A DNA stretch of 64,000 nucleotides from Frigoribacterium sp. PhB116. Lineage in GTDB: Bacteria > Actinomycetota > Actinomycetes > Actinomycetales > Microbacteriaceae. Shown in pieces: positions 28,123 through 36,806 of this stretch (position 1 is the stretch's first letter; every line of letters starts with the position of its first letter). A model generated the notes under the pieces. The model made no database searches. It saw only the letters and a list, made by a program, of their open reading frames with translations, and was not told where the DNA came from. The position numbers were made by a program, and so were the translations under genes. The stretch spans positions 1,240,001-1,304,000 of the forward strand of contig NZ_SOBE01000001.1 in the NCBI RefSeq assembly GCF_004364285.1, in the 5' to 3' direction.

Positions 28123-28476
28123 ATGTTCGAAGCGGAGAACCTGCGCGACTGGATCGGCCTGCCGGTCGTCGACCCGAGCGGCGACAAGATCGGACAGCTC
28201 GAGAGCGTCTACTTCGACACGTCGTCGGACACCCCGTCCTTCGCGACGGTCCAGACCGGCCTCGTGGGCAAGAAGCTCATCTTCGTGCCCCTCGACGGCG
28301 CGGTCGTCGCCCCGAAGCACCTCAAGGTCCAGTTCGACAAGAAGCTCGTCAAGGACGCCCCGTCCATCGACACCGACGGCGAGCTCGAGGCCTCGCAGGA
28401 GGCGGACGTCTTCGCCCACTACGGCCTCCCCTACGCGCTGGGCGCCGGCGGAGAGCGCCGACTCGGCCGCCGCTGA
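28123..28476 (+). CDS. PRC-barrel domain protein
   Basis: This 117-aa protein begins MFEAENLRDWIGLPVVDPSG, a standard PRC-barrel start, continues with DKIGQLESVYFDTSSDTPSF and ends with an Asp/Glu-rich helix (EASQEADVFAHYGLPY). PRC-barrel proteins of this size in actinobacteria are abundant, often stress-linked, and of unclear role. ATG 28123 lies 5 nt after GAGAGGGA. It stands alone with an 18-bp tandem array upstream and a strong terminator downstream. Confidence 0.9.
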   Translation: MFEAENLRDWIGLPVVDPSGDKIGQLESVYFDTSSDTPSFATVQTGLVGKKLIFVPLDGAVVAPKHLKVQFDKKLVKDAPSIDTDGELEASQEADVFAHYGLPYALGAGGERRLGRR

Positions 28477-28494
28477 CGCAGGCTGCGGGACACG

Positions 28495-28527
28495 AGGAGG
28501 CGCGGTGCGACGAGCACCGCGCCTCCT
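28495..28527 (+). terminator. terminator after the PRC-barrel gene
   Basis: AGGAGGCGCGGTGC (28495-28508) pairs perfectly over 14 bp with GCACCGCGCCTCCT (28514-28527) around GACGA. It lies between convergent genes and could serve both. Confidence 0.88.
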
Positions 28528-28630
28528 GTCGTCGTCCCCGACGTCGCGATCTGCAGCCTGCTGCTCCGGGACCTCGGCCCGTGAGCCGCGTTCCGGGCAA
28601 CGGCCCGCTGGCCTGCGCTCCGGTGCCTGG

Positions 28631-29200
28631 CTAGGCAAGCACTCCGAGGTGCTCGAGCAGGATGCTCGTGCCGATGAGGATCAGGACGACGCCGCCCGCG
28701 ATCTCGGCCGGCTTGCCGAAGCGCGCCCCGACCCGGTGGCCGACGAGCACGCCGACGAAGGTCAGGACGGTCGTCGTCACGCCGATCAAGAGCACGGCCC
28801 CGCCGATGGACACCGGCAGGAACGCGAGCGTCACGCCGACGGCGAGGGCGTCGATGCTGGTCGCCACCGCGAGCAGCAGCAGCTCGCGGGTGGAGATCCG
28901 GTCGACGTCCTCGTCGTCGTCCGCGCCCTTCGTGAAGGCCTCCCAGAGCATCTTCGCGCCGATGAGGGCGAGGAGCCCGAAGGCGATCCAGTGGTCGAAG
29001 TCGGCGATGTAGCTGGCGAAGGCGGTGCCGAGCAGCCAGCCCGCGAGGGGCATCGCCGCCTGGAAGAGACCGAACGTCACGGCGATGACCGTGGCCCCGC
29101 GCACCGAGAACTGGCGCATGTGCAAGCCCTTGCCCAGCGCGACGGCGAAGGCGTCGGCAGAGACGCCGAGGGCGATGAAGAGGAGGGCCCAGAAGCTCAC
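28631..29200 (-). CDS. mntP: manganese efflux pump MntP
   Basis: This 189-aa membrane protein has six helices in two inverted repeats, the MntP layout. Conserved acidic residues lie in ALGVSADAFAVALGKGL (Asp16) and LAVATSIDALAVGVTLAF, which are the metal-binding parts of each half. It exports Mn(II). The start is a GTG (29198-29200). The upstream ~130 bp on the minus strand do not show the conserved loops of the yybP-ykoY manganese riboswitch that often controls this gene. Confidence 0.92.
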   Translation of the reverse strand: MSFWALLFIALGVSADAFAVALGKGLHMRQFSVRGATVIAVTFGLFQAAMPLAGWLLGTAFASYIADFDHWIAFGLLALIGAKMLWEAFTKGADDDEDVDRISTRELLLLAVATSIDALAVGVTLAFLPVSIGGAVLLIGVTTTVLTFVGVLVGHRVGARFGKPAEIAGGVVLILIGTSILLEHLGVLA

Positions 29201-29349
29201 GACGGGTCCTTTCGGTGGCGGCGACGGCGGGCGTCGTCGCCCCGGAACCTGTCGATCTTGGCATGCCGGAGGCGGCCGTGACGCCAGAAAATCCCTGATC
29301 AGACAACTTCGGGACGCCGAATCCGCGGTGTCGGGCGACCGCGTGGGAA

Positions 29350-29378
29350 AGCGGGCGAGACCGACACGGTCTCGCCCG
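29350..29378 (-). terminator. terminator after the FMN reductase gene
   Basis: GCGGGCGAGACC (29350-29361) pairs perfectly with GGTCTCGCCCGC (29367-29378) around a 5-nt loop, 47 bp past the stop codon. Confidence 0.82.
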
Positions 29379-29425
29379 CCTCCTGCTGGCTCGTCGCGCC
29401 TGCGACGACGCTCCCGAGGAGTCGC

Positions 29426-29983
29426 CTACGCGGCGTCGCTGCGCGTCGACGCCACGACCGCGGACACGACCTCGGCGAGCTTCGCGACGACCTCGGCGTC
29501 GTCCTTGGGGTGCACCTCGGCGAAGCGGACGACCGAGCCGGGGATGGCCAGGGTCACGTCCTCGAGGACCTTCGCGCCGGCGATGCCGAACGACTTGCGG
29601 GTCTCGTCCTGCGCCCACACGCCGCCGAACTGGCCGAACGCGCTGCCGATGACCGCGACCGGCTTGCCCGAGATCTGGCTCTCGCCGTAGGGACGCGAGG
29701 CCCAGTCGATCGCGTTCTTGAGCACGGCAGGGATGGTGCCGTTGTGCTCGGGCGTGACGACGAGCACGGCGTCGGCGCCGCTGAGCGCGCTGCGGAACGC
29801 GACGGCCGCCTCCGGACGGGCGCCGTCCACGTCGATGTCCTCGTTGTAGAACGGCAGGTGCGCGATGCCGTCGTAGACGCTCAGGGTGACGCCCTCGGGG
29901 GCGTTCAGCACCGCGGTCTCGGCGATCTGCTTGTTGGTGGATCCGGCGCGCAGGCTGCCGACGAGGACGAGGACGGTGGTCAT
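29426..29983 (-). CDS. NAD(P)H-dependent FMN reductase
   Basis: The 185-aa flavodoxin-fold reductase starts MTTVLVLVGSLRAGSTNKQI (phosphate-binding loop GSLRAGSTN at about 9-17). It has PEHNGTIPAVLKNAIDWASRP, the typical flavin-contact motif of the FMN_red family. It reduces FMN, quinones or azo compounds and could supply FMNH2 to the luciferase-like monooxygenases at 4825 and 19341; that pairing is inferred only from chemistry. The gene is monocistronic with its own terminator. Confidence 0.92.
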   Translation of the reverse strand: MTTVLVLVGSLRAGSTNKQIAETAVLNAPEGVTLSVYDGIAHLPFYNEDIDVDGARPEAAVAFRSALSGADAVLVVTPEHNGTIPAVLKNAIDWASRPYGESQISGKPVAVIGSAFGQFGGVWAQDETRKSFGIAGAKVLEDVTLAIPGSVVRFAEVHPKDDAEVVAKLAEVVSAVVASTRSDAA

Positions 29984-30165
29984 GGGGTCTCCTTGCTGAA
30001 GGGGTGCGGTGGGTGCGGCGGGCTCCGACGCGGGTAGGTGACGCGTCATGCACGTGCACGGAGGGAGACCTGCCGGAGGCGCGGGATATTCCCGAGGGTC
30101 GCTGCGGGACGCGCGCTGGCCCTCACCTCGCGCGTCGTCGCGGGGCTGCCGCGCGCCTCCTCGGC

Positions 30166-30825
30166 TCAGGCCGGACGTCGGATCGTGCTGACGACGTCGA
30201 CCAGGCTGGGCCGCGCGGGCGCCGAGCCGAACCCGAATCGCACGGGCGGCGACAGCGGCGCGATCGAGCCGAGGTCGACGCCGTCGCGGACGGCCGTGAC
30301 GGCGGCGAGGTCGCGCACGAGGGTGACGCCGTAGTACTCGCGGCGGCCTCCGCCCGCGGTGCCGGCCGTGCGGGCGCCGCGGACGAGCACGCGGGCGACA
30401 GGATCGACGAGGGTGAGCCACGCCGGCCGGGTCGCGAGGCCGCGCGGGACCAGCCGCAGCAACACGCCGAGCCACGAGATCGGCCCGACGGCGAGCGTCA
30501 CCTCGAGGTCGCCCGCCGTCACGGCGATGCCGCCGTCGACCCTGCGGCGGGCGACCGGGACGACCCGCACCTCGTCGAACGAGTAGGTCGACGAGACGTA
30601 GTCCGCGACCTCGGGCGAGGGTGCGAGCAGGAGGCGGTGGCCCGCCGCGTCCTCGATCATCACGTCGGCGAAGCGGCCGAGCGGCGACTCGTCCCACATG
30701 CCGATGACGACACGGGTCCCGGAGGCCGTGCCGAAGCCCGCGATGCGGCCGCGGAAACGGTCGTCAGGGGCGCGCGGAGGGCGGTGCCGGCCGAGAGCGG
30801 GCAGAACGGGACGGGGACGGCGCAT
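30166..30825 (-). CDS. conserved-looking protein of unknown function
   Basis: The 219-aa protein starts MRRPRPVLPALGRHRPPRAP. A beta-rich body follows: TRVVIGMWDESPLGRFADVMIEDAAG, then HRLLLAPSPEVADYVSSTYSFDEV, GDLEVTLAVGPISWLGVLLRLVP and a final FGFGSAPARPSLVDVVSTIRRPA. No transmembrane helix is certain and no catalytic motif stands out. The composition and even codon use argue for a real gene. I do not recognise the family by name. 86-bp element H starts 27 bp upstream of the start codon. Confidence 0.65.
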   Translation of the reverse strand: MRRPRPVLPALGRHRPPRAPDDRFRGRIAGFGTASGTRVVIGMWDESPLGRFADVMIEDAAGHRLLLAPSPEVADYVSSTYSFDEVRVVPVARRRVDGGIAVTAGDLEVTLAVGPISWLGVLLRLVPRGLATRPAWLTLVDPVARVLVRGARTAGTAGGGRREYYGVTLVRDLAAVTAVRDGVDLGSIAPLSPPVRFGFGSAPARPSLVDVVSTIRRPA

Positions 30826-30851
30826 GGGGGCGACGGTACGCGGACCTAGGC

Positions 30852-30937
30852 GTCGAGGATTCAGGCGGCGGGGGCCGGACGGCCGTGCTCACCTGCACGC
30901 CGACGCCGTGGACGTGCCCGCCTCCTGAGCCCTCGAC
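30852..30937. repeat. 86-bp bipartite inverted element, copy H
   Basis: Ends are GTCGAGGATTCAGG and CCTGAGCCCTCGAC. It lies between two minus-strand genes, 27 bp upstream of one start and 56 bp past the other's stop. Confidence 0.88.
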
Positions 30938-30993
30938 AGGGTCGCTCCCGGCGGGGCGGCAGGCCTGCGGGCCCACGGCCCTGCGAGAAGGGG

Positions 30994-31956
30994 TCAGTAC
31001 CCGGCGTCGACGTCCACGACGCCGACGGGCTGTCCGCCGTCGGCGAGCGCCCGGATGTTCTCCTCGACCCGGGCCTGGAACAGCGGCTCGGTCATCGCGT
31101 TCGTGTTCGCCTGGTGCGGGGTGATCAGCGCCAGCGGCTCGTCCCAGAGAGGGTGCCCGTCGGGCAGCGGCTCGGGGTCGACCACGTCGAGGCCGGCTCC
31201 GCCGATCGACCCCGCGGCGAGCGCTGCCACGAGCGCGTCGGTGTCGACGAGGGGCCCTCGGGCGATGTTCACGAGCACGGCGGTGTGCTTCATCGCCTCG
31301 AGCTCGGCCCGGCCCACGATCTTGGCCGTGCCGTCGGTGAGGGCGGCCGCGACCACGACGACGTCCATGTCGGGCAGCACCTCCGCGAGACCCTCGGCGG
31401 TGATGGTGCGCACGGCACCCGGGACCTCGCGGGGCGTCCGCACGACCATCGTCACCTCGACGTCGAACACCCCCAGGAGCCGCAGCAGCTCGGTGCCGAT
31501 GCCGCCCGCGCCGATGATCAGCACACGCGACCCGTTCAGCGAGATGCCGCGCTGCTCCTGCTCCCAGGAGTCCGCACGGGCTCGGAGGGGCAGCGAACGC
31601 AGCGTCGCCAGGGTCAGGGCGAGCGCGTGCTCGGCCACCGGCGCGCTGTAGGCCCCCTTCGCGCTGGTGAAGACGAGCCCGTCACGGCGGGTGGCCCTCA
31701 TCGTCTCGACGTACGAGTCCACACCGGCGCTCGGCAGCTGCACGACCGAGACGGCGGGGTGCTCGTCGATCGCCCGGCGCAGCTCGGCCTGGTCGACGCG
31801 GCCGCCGACCACGATCATCTGCGTCTCGTCGCCGAGCTCGACCGCCCTGGCGCCGGTGGCCTCGACGGCGCGCGTCGCGGGGCCGACGCCCCAGACGTCG
31901 CCGCCCACTCCGGACGAGTCGGGGACGGGGAGGACGGTCACGGCGATGTCTGTCAT
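30994..31956 (-). CDS. D-isomer-specific 2-hydroxyacid dehydrogenase
   Basis: The 320-aa NAD-dependent enzyme has the dinucleotide motif VLIIGAGGIGTELLRLLG (about 145-162). NIARGPLVDTDALVAAL carries the catalytic Arg, DVVDPEPLPDGHPLWD the Glu, and ITPHQANT the His. SAGVDSYVETM is the usual substrate-loop area. Such enzymes reduce 2-keto acids such as glyoxylate or hydroxypyruvate. It lies downstream of a sugar importer on the same strand but is separated by 86-bp element I and 180 bp, so co-transcription is uncertain. Confidence 0.92.
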   Translation of the reverse strand: MTDIAVTVLPVPDSSGVGGDVWGVGPATRAVEATGARAVELGDETQMIVVGGRVDQAELRRAIDEHPAVSVVQLPSAGVDSYVETMRATRRDGLVFTSAKGAYSAPVAEHALALTLATLRSLPLRARADSWEQEQRGISLNGSRVLIIGAGGIGTELLRLLGVFDVEVTMVVRTPREVPGAVRTITAEGLAEVLPDMDVVVVAAALTDGTAKIVGRAELEAMKHTAVLVNIARGPLVDTDALVAALAAGSIGGAGLDVVDPEPLPDGHPLWDEPLALITPHQANTNAMTEPLFQARVEENIRALADGGQPVGVVDVDAGY

Positions 31957-32026
31957 CGGCCCAACCTATCGACGCCGCGGCGACGTGCCCGCGCTGGCGT
32001 GAGGCCGCTGGCGTGAGCCCGCCCCC

Positions 32027-32112
32027 GTCGAGGACTCAGGCGAGACCTGTCCGGTGCCGGCCGCCGGGCCCGCGCCACGGCGGCGACCGCCTCGGGTGCC
32101 TGAGTCCTCGAC
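32027..32112. repeat. 86-bp bipartite inverted element, copy I
   Basis: Ends are GTCGAGGACTCAGG and CCTGAGTCCTCGAC. It lies between the last importer gene and the dehydrogenase, both on the minus strand. Confidence 0.92.
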
Positions 32113-32137
32113 GCGACCGGGCCCGCGCCTCCTCGCC

Positions 32138-32986
32138 TCAGCCCTTGACCGCCCCCGAGGTCAGCCCGGAGACGATCGAGCGGCGGAAGATCAGCACCAG
32201 GATCACGATGGGCACGGTCGCCGAGACCGACGCCGCGAAGATCGCCCCGTACGGCACGGTGAACTGCGTGCCGAAGAGCGCGATGCCGACCGGGATCGTG
32301 CGGAACGACGTCTCGCTGTTGAAGGTGAGCGCCATGAGGAACTCGCTCCACGAGGCGGTGAAGGTGAAGACGCCGACCGTGAAGAGGCCCGGCTTCGACA
32401 TGGGCAGGATGACGGAGAACACGGTGCGGAGGGGCGAGGCGCCGTCGATCTCGCTCGCCTCCTCGATGGTGGTGGGGATGCCGGCGAGGTAGTTGCGCAT
32501 GATCCAGATCGCGAACGGCAGGTTGAACGCGACGTACGGGATGATCAGGCCGGGGTAGCTGTTGAGCAGGCCGAGCTGCCGCTCGATCAGGTAGATCGGC
32601 GTCAGGACGGCGATCGCGGGGAACACGGACAGCATCAGGAGCGTCGTCATGATGGTGGTGCCGCCCTTGAGCTTGCGGCCGGTGAGCGCATAGCCCGCGA
32701 AGAGCGCGAGCCCAAGGACGAGCACCGTGGTGCTGACGGCCACGATCACGCTGTTGAGCATGTAGACCGCGAGGTCGTTCGAGACGAACGCGGTGACGTA
32801 GTTCTCGAGCGTCCAGGTCTGGGGAACGACCGTGGGAGGCGACGCCGCGACCTCGGGAGCCGTCTTGAACGACGACACCACGAGCCAGTAGAGCGGGATC
32901 GCCGTCACGAGGGCGATGAGCACGCCGCCGATGTTGACCACGTTGACCCAGCGGCGCCAGCCGCGCCGGATCTTGGTGCGGGCCAT
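32138..32986 (-). CDS. carbohydrate ABC importer permease (MalG-like)
   Basis: The 282-aa permease has six helices and the EAA loop EEASEIDGASPLRTVFSVILPM, which docks the ATPase. The N-terminal cytosolic stretch TKIRRGWRRWV is basic. The start (ATG 32984-32986) overlaps the stop of the partner permease by one base (TGATG). No ATPase gene is in this operon, so a shared MsiK/MalK-type ATPase encoded elsewhere is expected, as is normal for actinobacterial CUT1 importers. Confidence 0.92.
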   Translation of the reverse strand: MARTKIRRGWRRWVNVVNIGGVLIALVTAIPLYWLVVSSFKTAPEVAASPPTVVPQTWTLENYVTAFVSNDLAVYMLNSVIVAVSTTVLVLGLALFAGYALTGRKLKGGTTIMTTLLMLSVFPAIAVLTPIYLIERQLGLLNSYPGLIIPYVAFNLPFAIWIMRNYLAGIPTTIEEASEIDGASPLRTVFSVILPMSKPGLFTVGVFTFTASWSEFLMALTFNSETSFRTIPVGIALFGTQFTVPYGAIFAASVSATVPIVILVLIFRRSIVSGLTSGAVKG

Positions 32987-33963
32987 CAGTCGCCTCCCTT
33001 CGCCTGGTTGCGGAACGCTCGGAGGAACAGCAGGCAGCCGAGCCCGACGATCAGGGCGGTCGACGTGGCGATCGCGGCTCCCGGGCCGATGTTGATGTCC
33101 TGGAAGAGCACCTTGTAGCCCATGATCGCGAGGGTCTGGGTCGAGGTGCCGGGGCCTCCCTGGGTGAGGACGAACGGCAGGTCGAAGACGCCGAACGCCT
33201 GCAGCACCCGGAACAGGACCGCGATCGTGAACGTCGGCAGCAGCTGCGGCATCACGACGCGCCAGAAGGTCGACCACGCGCTCGAGCCGTCGAGCTCGGC
33301 GGCCTCGTACTGTTCGTCGGGGATCATCACGAGGCCCGCGAGCAGGATGATCGCGACGAACGGCGTGGTCTTCCAGATGTCGGCGACCATGAGGGCGGCC
33401 GCGGCGCTGACCGGTTCGCCGAGGATCACGGGCGGGCTGTCCGCGAACAGGGCGATCCCCCACGTGGCGATGCCGTAGGTCGAGTCGTAGATGTACTTCC
33501 AGAGCTGCGCGGAGACGATGGTGACGAGCGACCACGGGATCAGCAGCAGCGCGAGCATCCAGCCCCGGGTCACGCCGAGCCGCTCGAGCACGAGCGCCGA
33601 GAGCATGCCGAGCACGAGCTCGATCGTCACCGTGACGACGGTGTAGAGGATCGTGAAGCCGAGGGCCCGGTACCAGTCCTGGCTCTGCAGCAGCGCGCCG
33701 TAGTTGGCGAGCGTGTACTCCTCGACCTGGAACCCGTCGTAGTCGATGGTGACCCGCGCGAAGCTGAGCACGACCGAGTAGATCACCGGGAACACGGTCA
33801 CCAGCAGGATGACGAGCAGGGCCGGGCTGGCGAAGAGCCACGCGGCGCGGTTGCGGGTGCGCGCGAGCGAGGTGCGCGCTGAGCGTTCAGGCGTCGGCGG
33901 CCCCGTGGTCGTCGAGAGCGCGGTGTCCTGGCGGGGCGTCGTCGTCTCTTCCTGAACGCTCAT
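32986..33963 (-). CDS. carbohydrate ABC importer permease (MalF-like)
   Basis: This 325-aa protein has a ~45-residue polar N-terminus and six membrane helices, with the EAA loop EQYEAAELDGSSAWSTFWRV and the following VVMPQLLPTFTIAV. The phrase FVLTQGGPGTSTQTLAIMGY is typical of MalF-like members. The start is the ATG at 33961-33963, which overlaps the binding-protein stop (TGATG); a GTG one codon upstream is possible. It forms the membrane pore with the MalG-like protein. Confidence 0.92.
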   Translation of the reverse strand: MSVQEETTTPRQDTALSTTTGPPTPERSARTSLARTRNRAAWLFASPALLVILLVTVFPVIYSVVLSFARVTIDYDGFQVEEYTLANYGALLQSQDWYRALGFTILYTVVTVTIELVLGMLSALVLERLGVTRGWMLALLLIPWSLVTIVSAQLWKYIYDSTYGIATWGIALFADSPPVILGEPVSAAAALMVADIWKTTPFVAIILLAGLVMIPDEQYEAAELDGSSAWSTFWRVVMPQLLPTFTIAVLFRVLQAFGVFDLPFVLTQGGPGTSTQTLAIMGYKVLFQDINIGPGAAIATSTALIVGLGCLLFLRAFRNQAKGGD

Positions 33964-35294
33964 CACAGGGCCTGCCCGGCGAGTGCCACGTCCATCTGCC
34001 GCTGCATGCGGCTGGTTCCCGTCTCGACGGCCGACTGCCCCGCGGCGATCGAGTTCGCGTTGACGTAGATGCCCTGCGAGACCTTCGGGTAGAAGGCGGT
34101 CGCGGTCGGCCTCGGCACGAGCGTGTAGTCGGCCGCGATCTCGTACTGCGGCTTGGCGGCGGCCTTCGCGTCGGGGCTCGTCAGCGACGCCGTCCGCGCC
34201 GGGATCACGCCGCCCTCGCGCACGATGAGCTGCTGCGCGTCCTCGTCGGCCAGCCACCGCGCCCACGCCAGGGCCGCGGCCGGCTTCGCGGTGTGCGGGT
34301 TGATGTAGCTGCCCCAGCCGCCGATCGTCGTGTGCGTCTCGTCCGTGCCGTCGAACCCGGGCCGAGACCGGATGCCGATCTTGCCTGCGACGCTCGAGGC
34401 GTCGGGGCTGTTCGCGGTGTCGTACGCGTACGACCAGTTGCGGAGGAACGCCGCCCGCCCCGTCGTGAAGGCGTCCAGGCTCGCCTGCTCGATGTACGTC
34501 AAGGAGGCGCGGGGCGTCACGCCCTCGGAGACCAGCGAGGCCATGAACTCCAGCCCGCGTCGCGCCTCCGAGCTCGTCGCCGTGGACTCGGTCACGTCCT
34601 CGTCGGTGAAGCGGCCGCCGGCGTCGGCCACGAACTCGACCGCGTTGCACGTCATGCCCTCGTAGACGTTGCCCTGGAAGACGAAGCCGTAGTCGACGTC
34701 CCCCGTGTCGATCAGCGCCTTGCTCGTCTCGACCACCTCCTCCCACGACCCCGGCACCTGGAAGCCGTGCTTGTCGAGGAGGTCCTGCCGGTAGACCAGG
34801 AACGAGTTGTCGATGTAGACGGGGAACATGTAGTACTCGCCGTCGACGCTCGCGGCGGAGCGGAGGCCCTCGGGGTACTGGTCCCAGAAGTCGTCCGGGA
34901 CGAGGGTGCTGAGGGGCGTGGCGAGGGAGTTCTCGGCGAACTGGCCGGGCCAGGCGATGTCGCCGTGGATGACGTCGGGGCTCTGCGAGCCGGCCGCGAT
35001 CTGGGTGGTCAGGGTCGTGCGGTTCGTGTCGGTGTCGGCAGGCGCCGCGACGAGGTTGATCCGCACGTTCGGGTACTGCTTGTTGAACTCCTCGATCAGG
35101 CGGGGGCGGAGGTCGCCGCCCTCGTTGGTGGCGATGTTGGCGCTCCACCAGTCGATCGTGACGGGCTCGTCGCCGACCTCCGTGGGCCAGTCGCCGATCT
35201 CGGTCCGCTCGGCGCGGGGTGCGCAGCCCGCGAGCGCCGCGACTCCTGCCAGTCCCGCCGCCCCGGCGAGCAGCCCCCTGCGGTCGATCTGCAT
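33963..35294 (-). CDS. carbohydrate-binding lipoprotein of the ABC importer
   Basis: The 443-aa lipoprotein has a signal peptide MQIDRRGLLAGAAGLAGV with twin arginines and a lipobox ALAGC (Cys24). A type 1 solute-binding fold follows: LIEEFNKQYPNVRINLV, SPDVIHGDIAWPGQFAENS, FPVYIDNSFLVYRQDLLDKHG and GGWGSYINPHTAKPAAALAW. It resembles trehalose/maltose-type receptors of actinobacteria. It is first in a three-gene operon with 1-base overlaps. The neighbouring KDPG aldolase/KDG kinase pair raises the idea of a sugar-acid ligand, but the sequence does not decide it. Confidence 0.92.
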   Translation of the reverse strand: MQIDRRGLLAGAAGLAGVAALAGCAPRAERTEIGDWPTEVGDEPVTIDWWSANIATNEGGDLRPRLIEEFNKQYPNVRINLVAAPADTDTNRTTLTTQIAAGSQSPDVIHGDIAWPGQFAENSLATPLSTLVPDDFWDQYPEGLRSAASVDGEYYMFPVYIDNSFLVYRQDLLDKHGFQVPGSWEEVVETSKALIDTGDVDYGFVFQGNVYEGMTCNAVEFVADAGGRFTDEDVTESTATSSEARRGLEFMASLVSEGVTPRASLTYIEQASLDAFTTGRAAFLRNWSYAYDTANSPDASSVAGKIGIRSRPGFDGTDETHTTIGGWGSYINPHTAKPAAALAWARWLADEDAQQLIVREGGVIPARTASLTSPDAKAAAKPQYEIAADYTLVPRPTATAFYPKVSQGIYVNANSIAAGQSAVETGTSRMQRQMDVALAGQAL

Positions 35295-35357
35295 GCGTCC
35301 TCCTCGACGTGTCGATCGTGCGCGACGGCCGCTGGTCTCCCGTGACCGCGCTCTTCC

Positions 35358-35387
35358 ACCCTAAGAACCGGCTCGACGGGGAGTCAA
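35358..35387 (-). promoter_or_regulatory. promoter of the carbohydrate importer operon
   Basis: On the minus strand -35 TTGACT (35382-35387), an 18-bp spacer and -10 TAGGGT (35358-35363) lie 64 bp upstream of the binding-protein start. I find no clear operator palindrome beside it. The rest of the 35295-35654 gap holds degenerate element J. Confidence 0.6.
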
Positions 35388-35447
35388 GGGCGCCGAGGGG
35401 CCCCGAGCGCGTGAGCGCCCCTCGTACGCCATCGCCGCGGGGGCGCG

Positions 35448-35532
35448 GTCGACGGATCAGGACACGCCGTCGGTCACCGCGTCGCGACGCGCCGAGCCGG
35501 GTCAGACGGGCGCCAGGACCTGAATGATCGAC
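35448..35532. repeat. 86-bp-type bipartite inverted element, copy J (85 bp, degenerate)
   Basis: The left end is canonical (GTCGACGGATCAGG). The right end, CCTGAATGATCGAC, keeps the fixed outer blocks but has a new 4-nt core. Length is 85 bp. It lies in a divergent gap. Confidence 0.75.
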
Positions 35533-35654
35533 TGCACGGCCGCGCCGCGATGTCGGGTCGGCGATCCCTCCTCAGCCCGGCGACGCGCCACGGCCGTCCC
35601 CAGCGGCCCTCCGACCCTCGGCGGCGAGACCGGACGCCGCGCGACAGTGTCGGC

Positions 35655-36806
35655 ATGCACACCAGCACCCTCACCGACATCGTCGGCGATGCCGGGGGCT
35701 TCGCCACCCGTCAGCAACTCCGTCGGGCCGGCGCGACGGATCGCGACCTCACCCGTGCCGTGCGGTCGGGCGACCTCCATCGGCCGCGCCTCGGCTGGTA
35801 CAGCAACCTGCCCCTCGACGACGACCGCGTCACGGCGGTCCGGGTCGGCGGGCGGCTGACGGGCGCCTCCGCCCTGTTCCACCTCGGCGGCTGGATGTGG
35901 GATCGTCCCGACTCGGTCTGCGTCTCCGTCCCGCCCCACGCAGCGCGGCTCCGCCGGTGTCGACGGTCACGGGTCGTGTGGGATCCGGTCGGCGTCCGGG
36001 AGCGGGGCGGCGTGGCCGTCGTCTCGATCGCGGACGCCCTCGTCCGAGCAGTCCTCGAGGAGGACTTCGAGATCGCGGTCGCGCTCTGCGACTGGGCCCT
36101 CCACCAAGAACGCCTGTCGGACGCCGAGTTCTGCGGGGTCCTCGCCCGTCTGCCCGCCGACGCCCGCGGCATCGCCGACTGGGTCGACGCCGACAGCGAG
36201 AGCATCCTCGAGAGCGTCGTGCGCACGCGGCTCCGGAGGGCGGGCTTCCACGTCACCTCGCAGGTGCCCGTCGGCTTCGGCCGCCACACCGACCTGGTCG
36301 TGAACGGCGTGCTCGGAGTCGAGACGGACGGGCGCAAGTGGCACGCAGACCGGTTCGACGCCGACGTCAGCAAGGACATGGCAACCTTCATCCGTCGGCG
36401 TATCCCCGTGCACCTCAGCTACGACCTGATCACGGAGCACTGGGACGTCGTCCTGGCCGCCATCGAGGCGGCGGTCCTGATGCACCGTGACGGGACGGCG
36501 GCCGGGCCCGTGCCGCCGAGCCGCACGCGCGTCCGCGACGACCTGTCGACCGGACGGACCCCAGGTCCGGGCCGAGGGCGGGACGAGGCGACCGGACGAC
36601 GGTCGACGCACGGACGCTCGCGACCTGGCCGACGGTGGCGTCTGCCACGTCGTCGGCCCGACGAGGCGCACCACAGCTGGTCCCGCCGCCGTGAACTCGC
36701 CCAGCGGCACCGAGCACAGGCCCTGGCCCCACGCGGGTCAGCCCTCTCCCCCGCCTCGGGTCATACTGGTCATGACCACCGCACCGGCGCGAAGGACTCA
36801 CGATGA
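35655..36806 (+). CDS. AbiEi-type wHTH plus DUF559 (PD-(D/E)XK-like) protein with an odd C-terminal tail
   Basis: Residues ~1-60 (LTDIVGDAGGFATRQQLRRA, then VRSGDLHRPRLGWY) match the winged-helix domain found in AbiEi-like proteins of Microbacteriaceae. Residues ~190-270 are a DUF559/Vsr-like nuclease fold with Asp213 (HTDLVV) and Glu223-x-Asp225 (GVETDGRKWH). The family normally ends near residue 280-300. Here the frame continues about 100 more residues of Arg/Gly/Pro-rich low-complexity sequence. It runs through the promoter and operator of the eda gene and overlaps it by 4 bp. This suggests a lost stop codon or an unselected read-through tail. These genes are common orphans; a role as antitoxin or nuclease is not shown. 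Confidence 0.75.
   Translation: MHTSTLTDIVGDAGGFATRQQLRRAGATDRDLTRAVRSGDLHRPRLGWYSNLPLDDDRVTAVRVGGRLTGASALFHLGGWMWDRPDSVCVSVPPHAARLRRCRRSRVVWDPVGVRERGGVAVVSIADALVRAVLEEDFEIAVALCDWALHQERLSDAEFCGVLARLPADARGIADWVDADSESILESVVRTRLRRAGFHVTSQVPVGFGRHTDLVVNGVLGVETDGRKWHADRFDADVSKDMATFIRRRIPVHLSYDLITEHWDVVLAAIEAAVLMHRDGTAAGPVPPSRTRVRDDLSTGRTPGPGRGRDEATGRRSTHGRSRPGRRWRLPRRRPDEAHHSWSRRRELAQRHRAQALAPRGSALSPASGHTGHDHRTGAKDSR
36762..36778 (+). promoter_or_regulatory. -10 box and palindromic operator of the eda-kdgK unit
   Basis: CATACT (36762-36767) resembles a -10 box. It is followed directly by TGGTCATGACCA (36767-36778), a perfect 12-bp palindrome of the TGGT-N-ACCA type used by GntR-family repressors, 24 bp before the eda start. 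Both lie inside the tail of the upstream reading frame. Confidence 0.55.

Noticed and set aside
29201-29330. yybP-ykoY manganese riboswitch before mntP
   Set aside because: The minus-strand leader lacks the conserved loop sequences and three-way junction pattern of that class.
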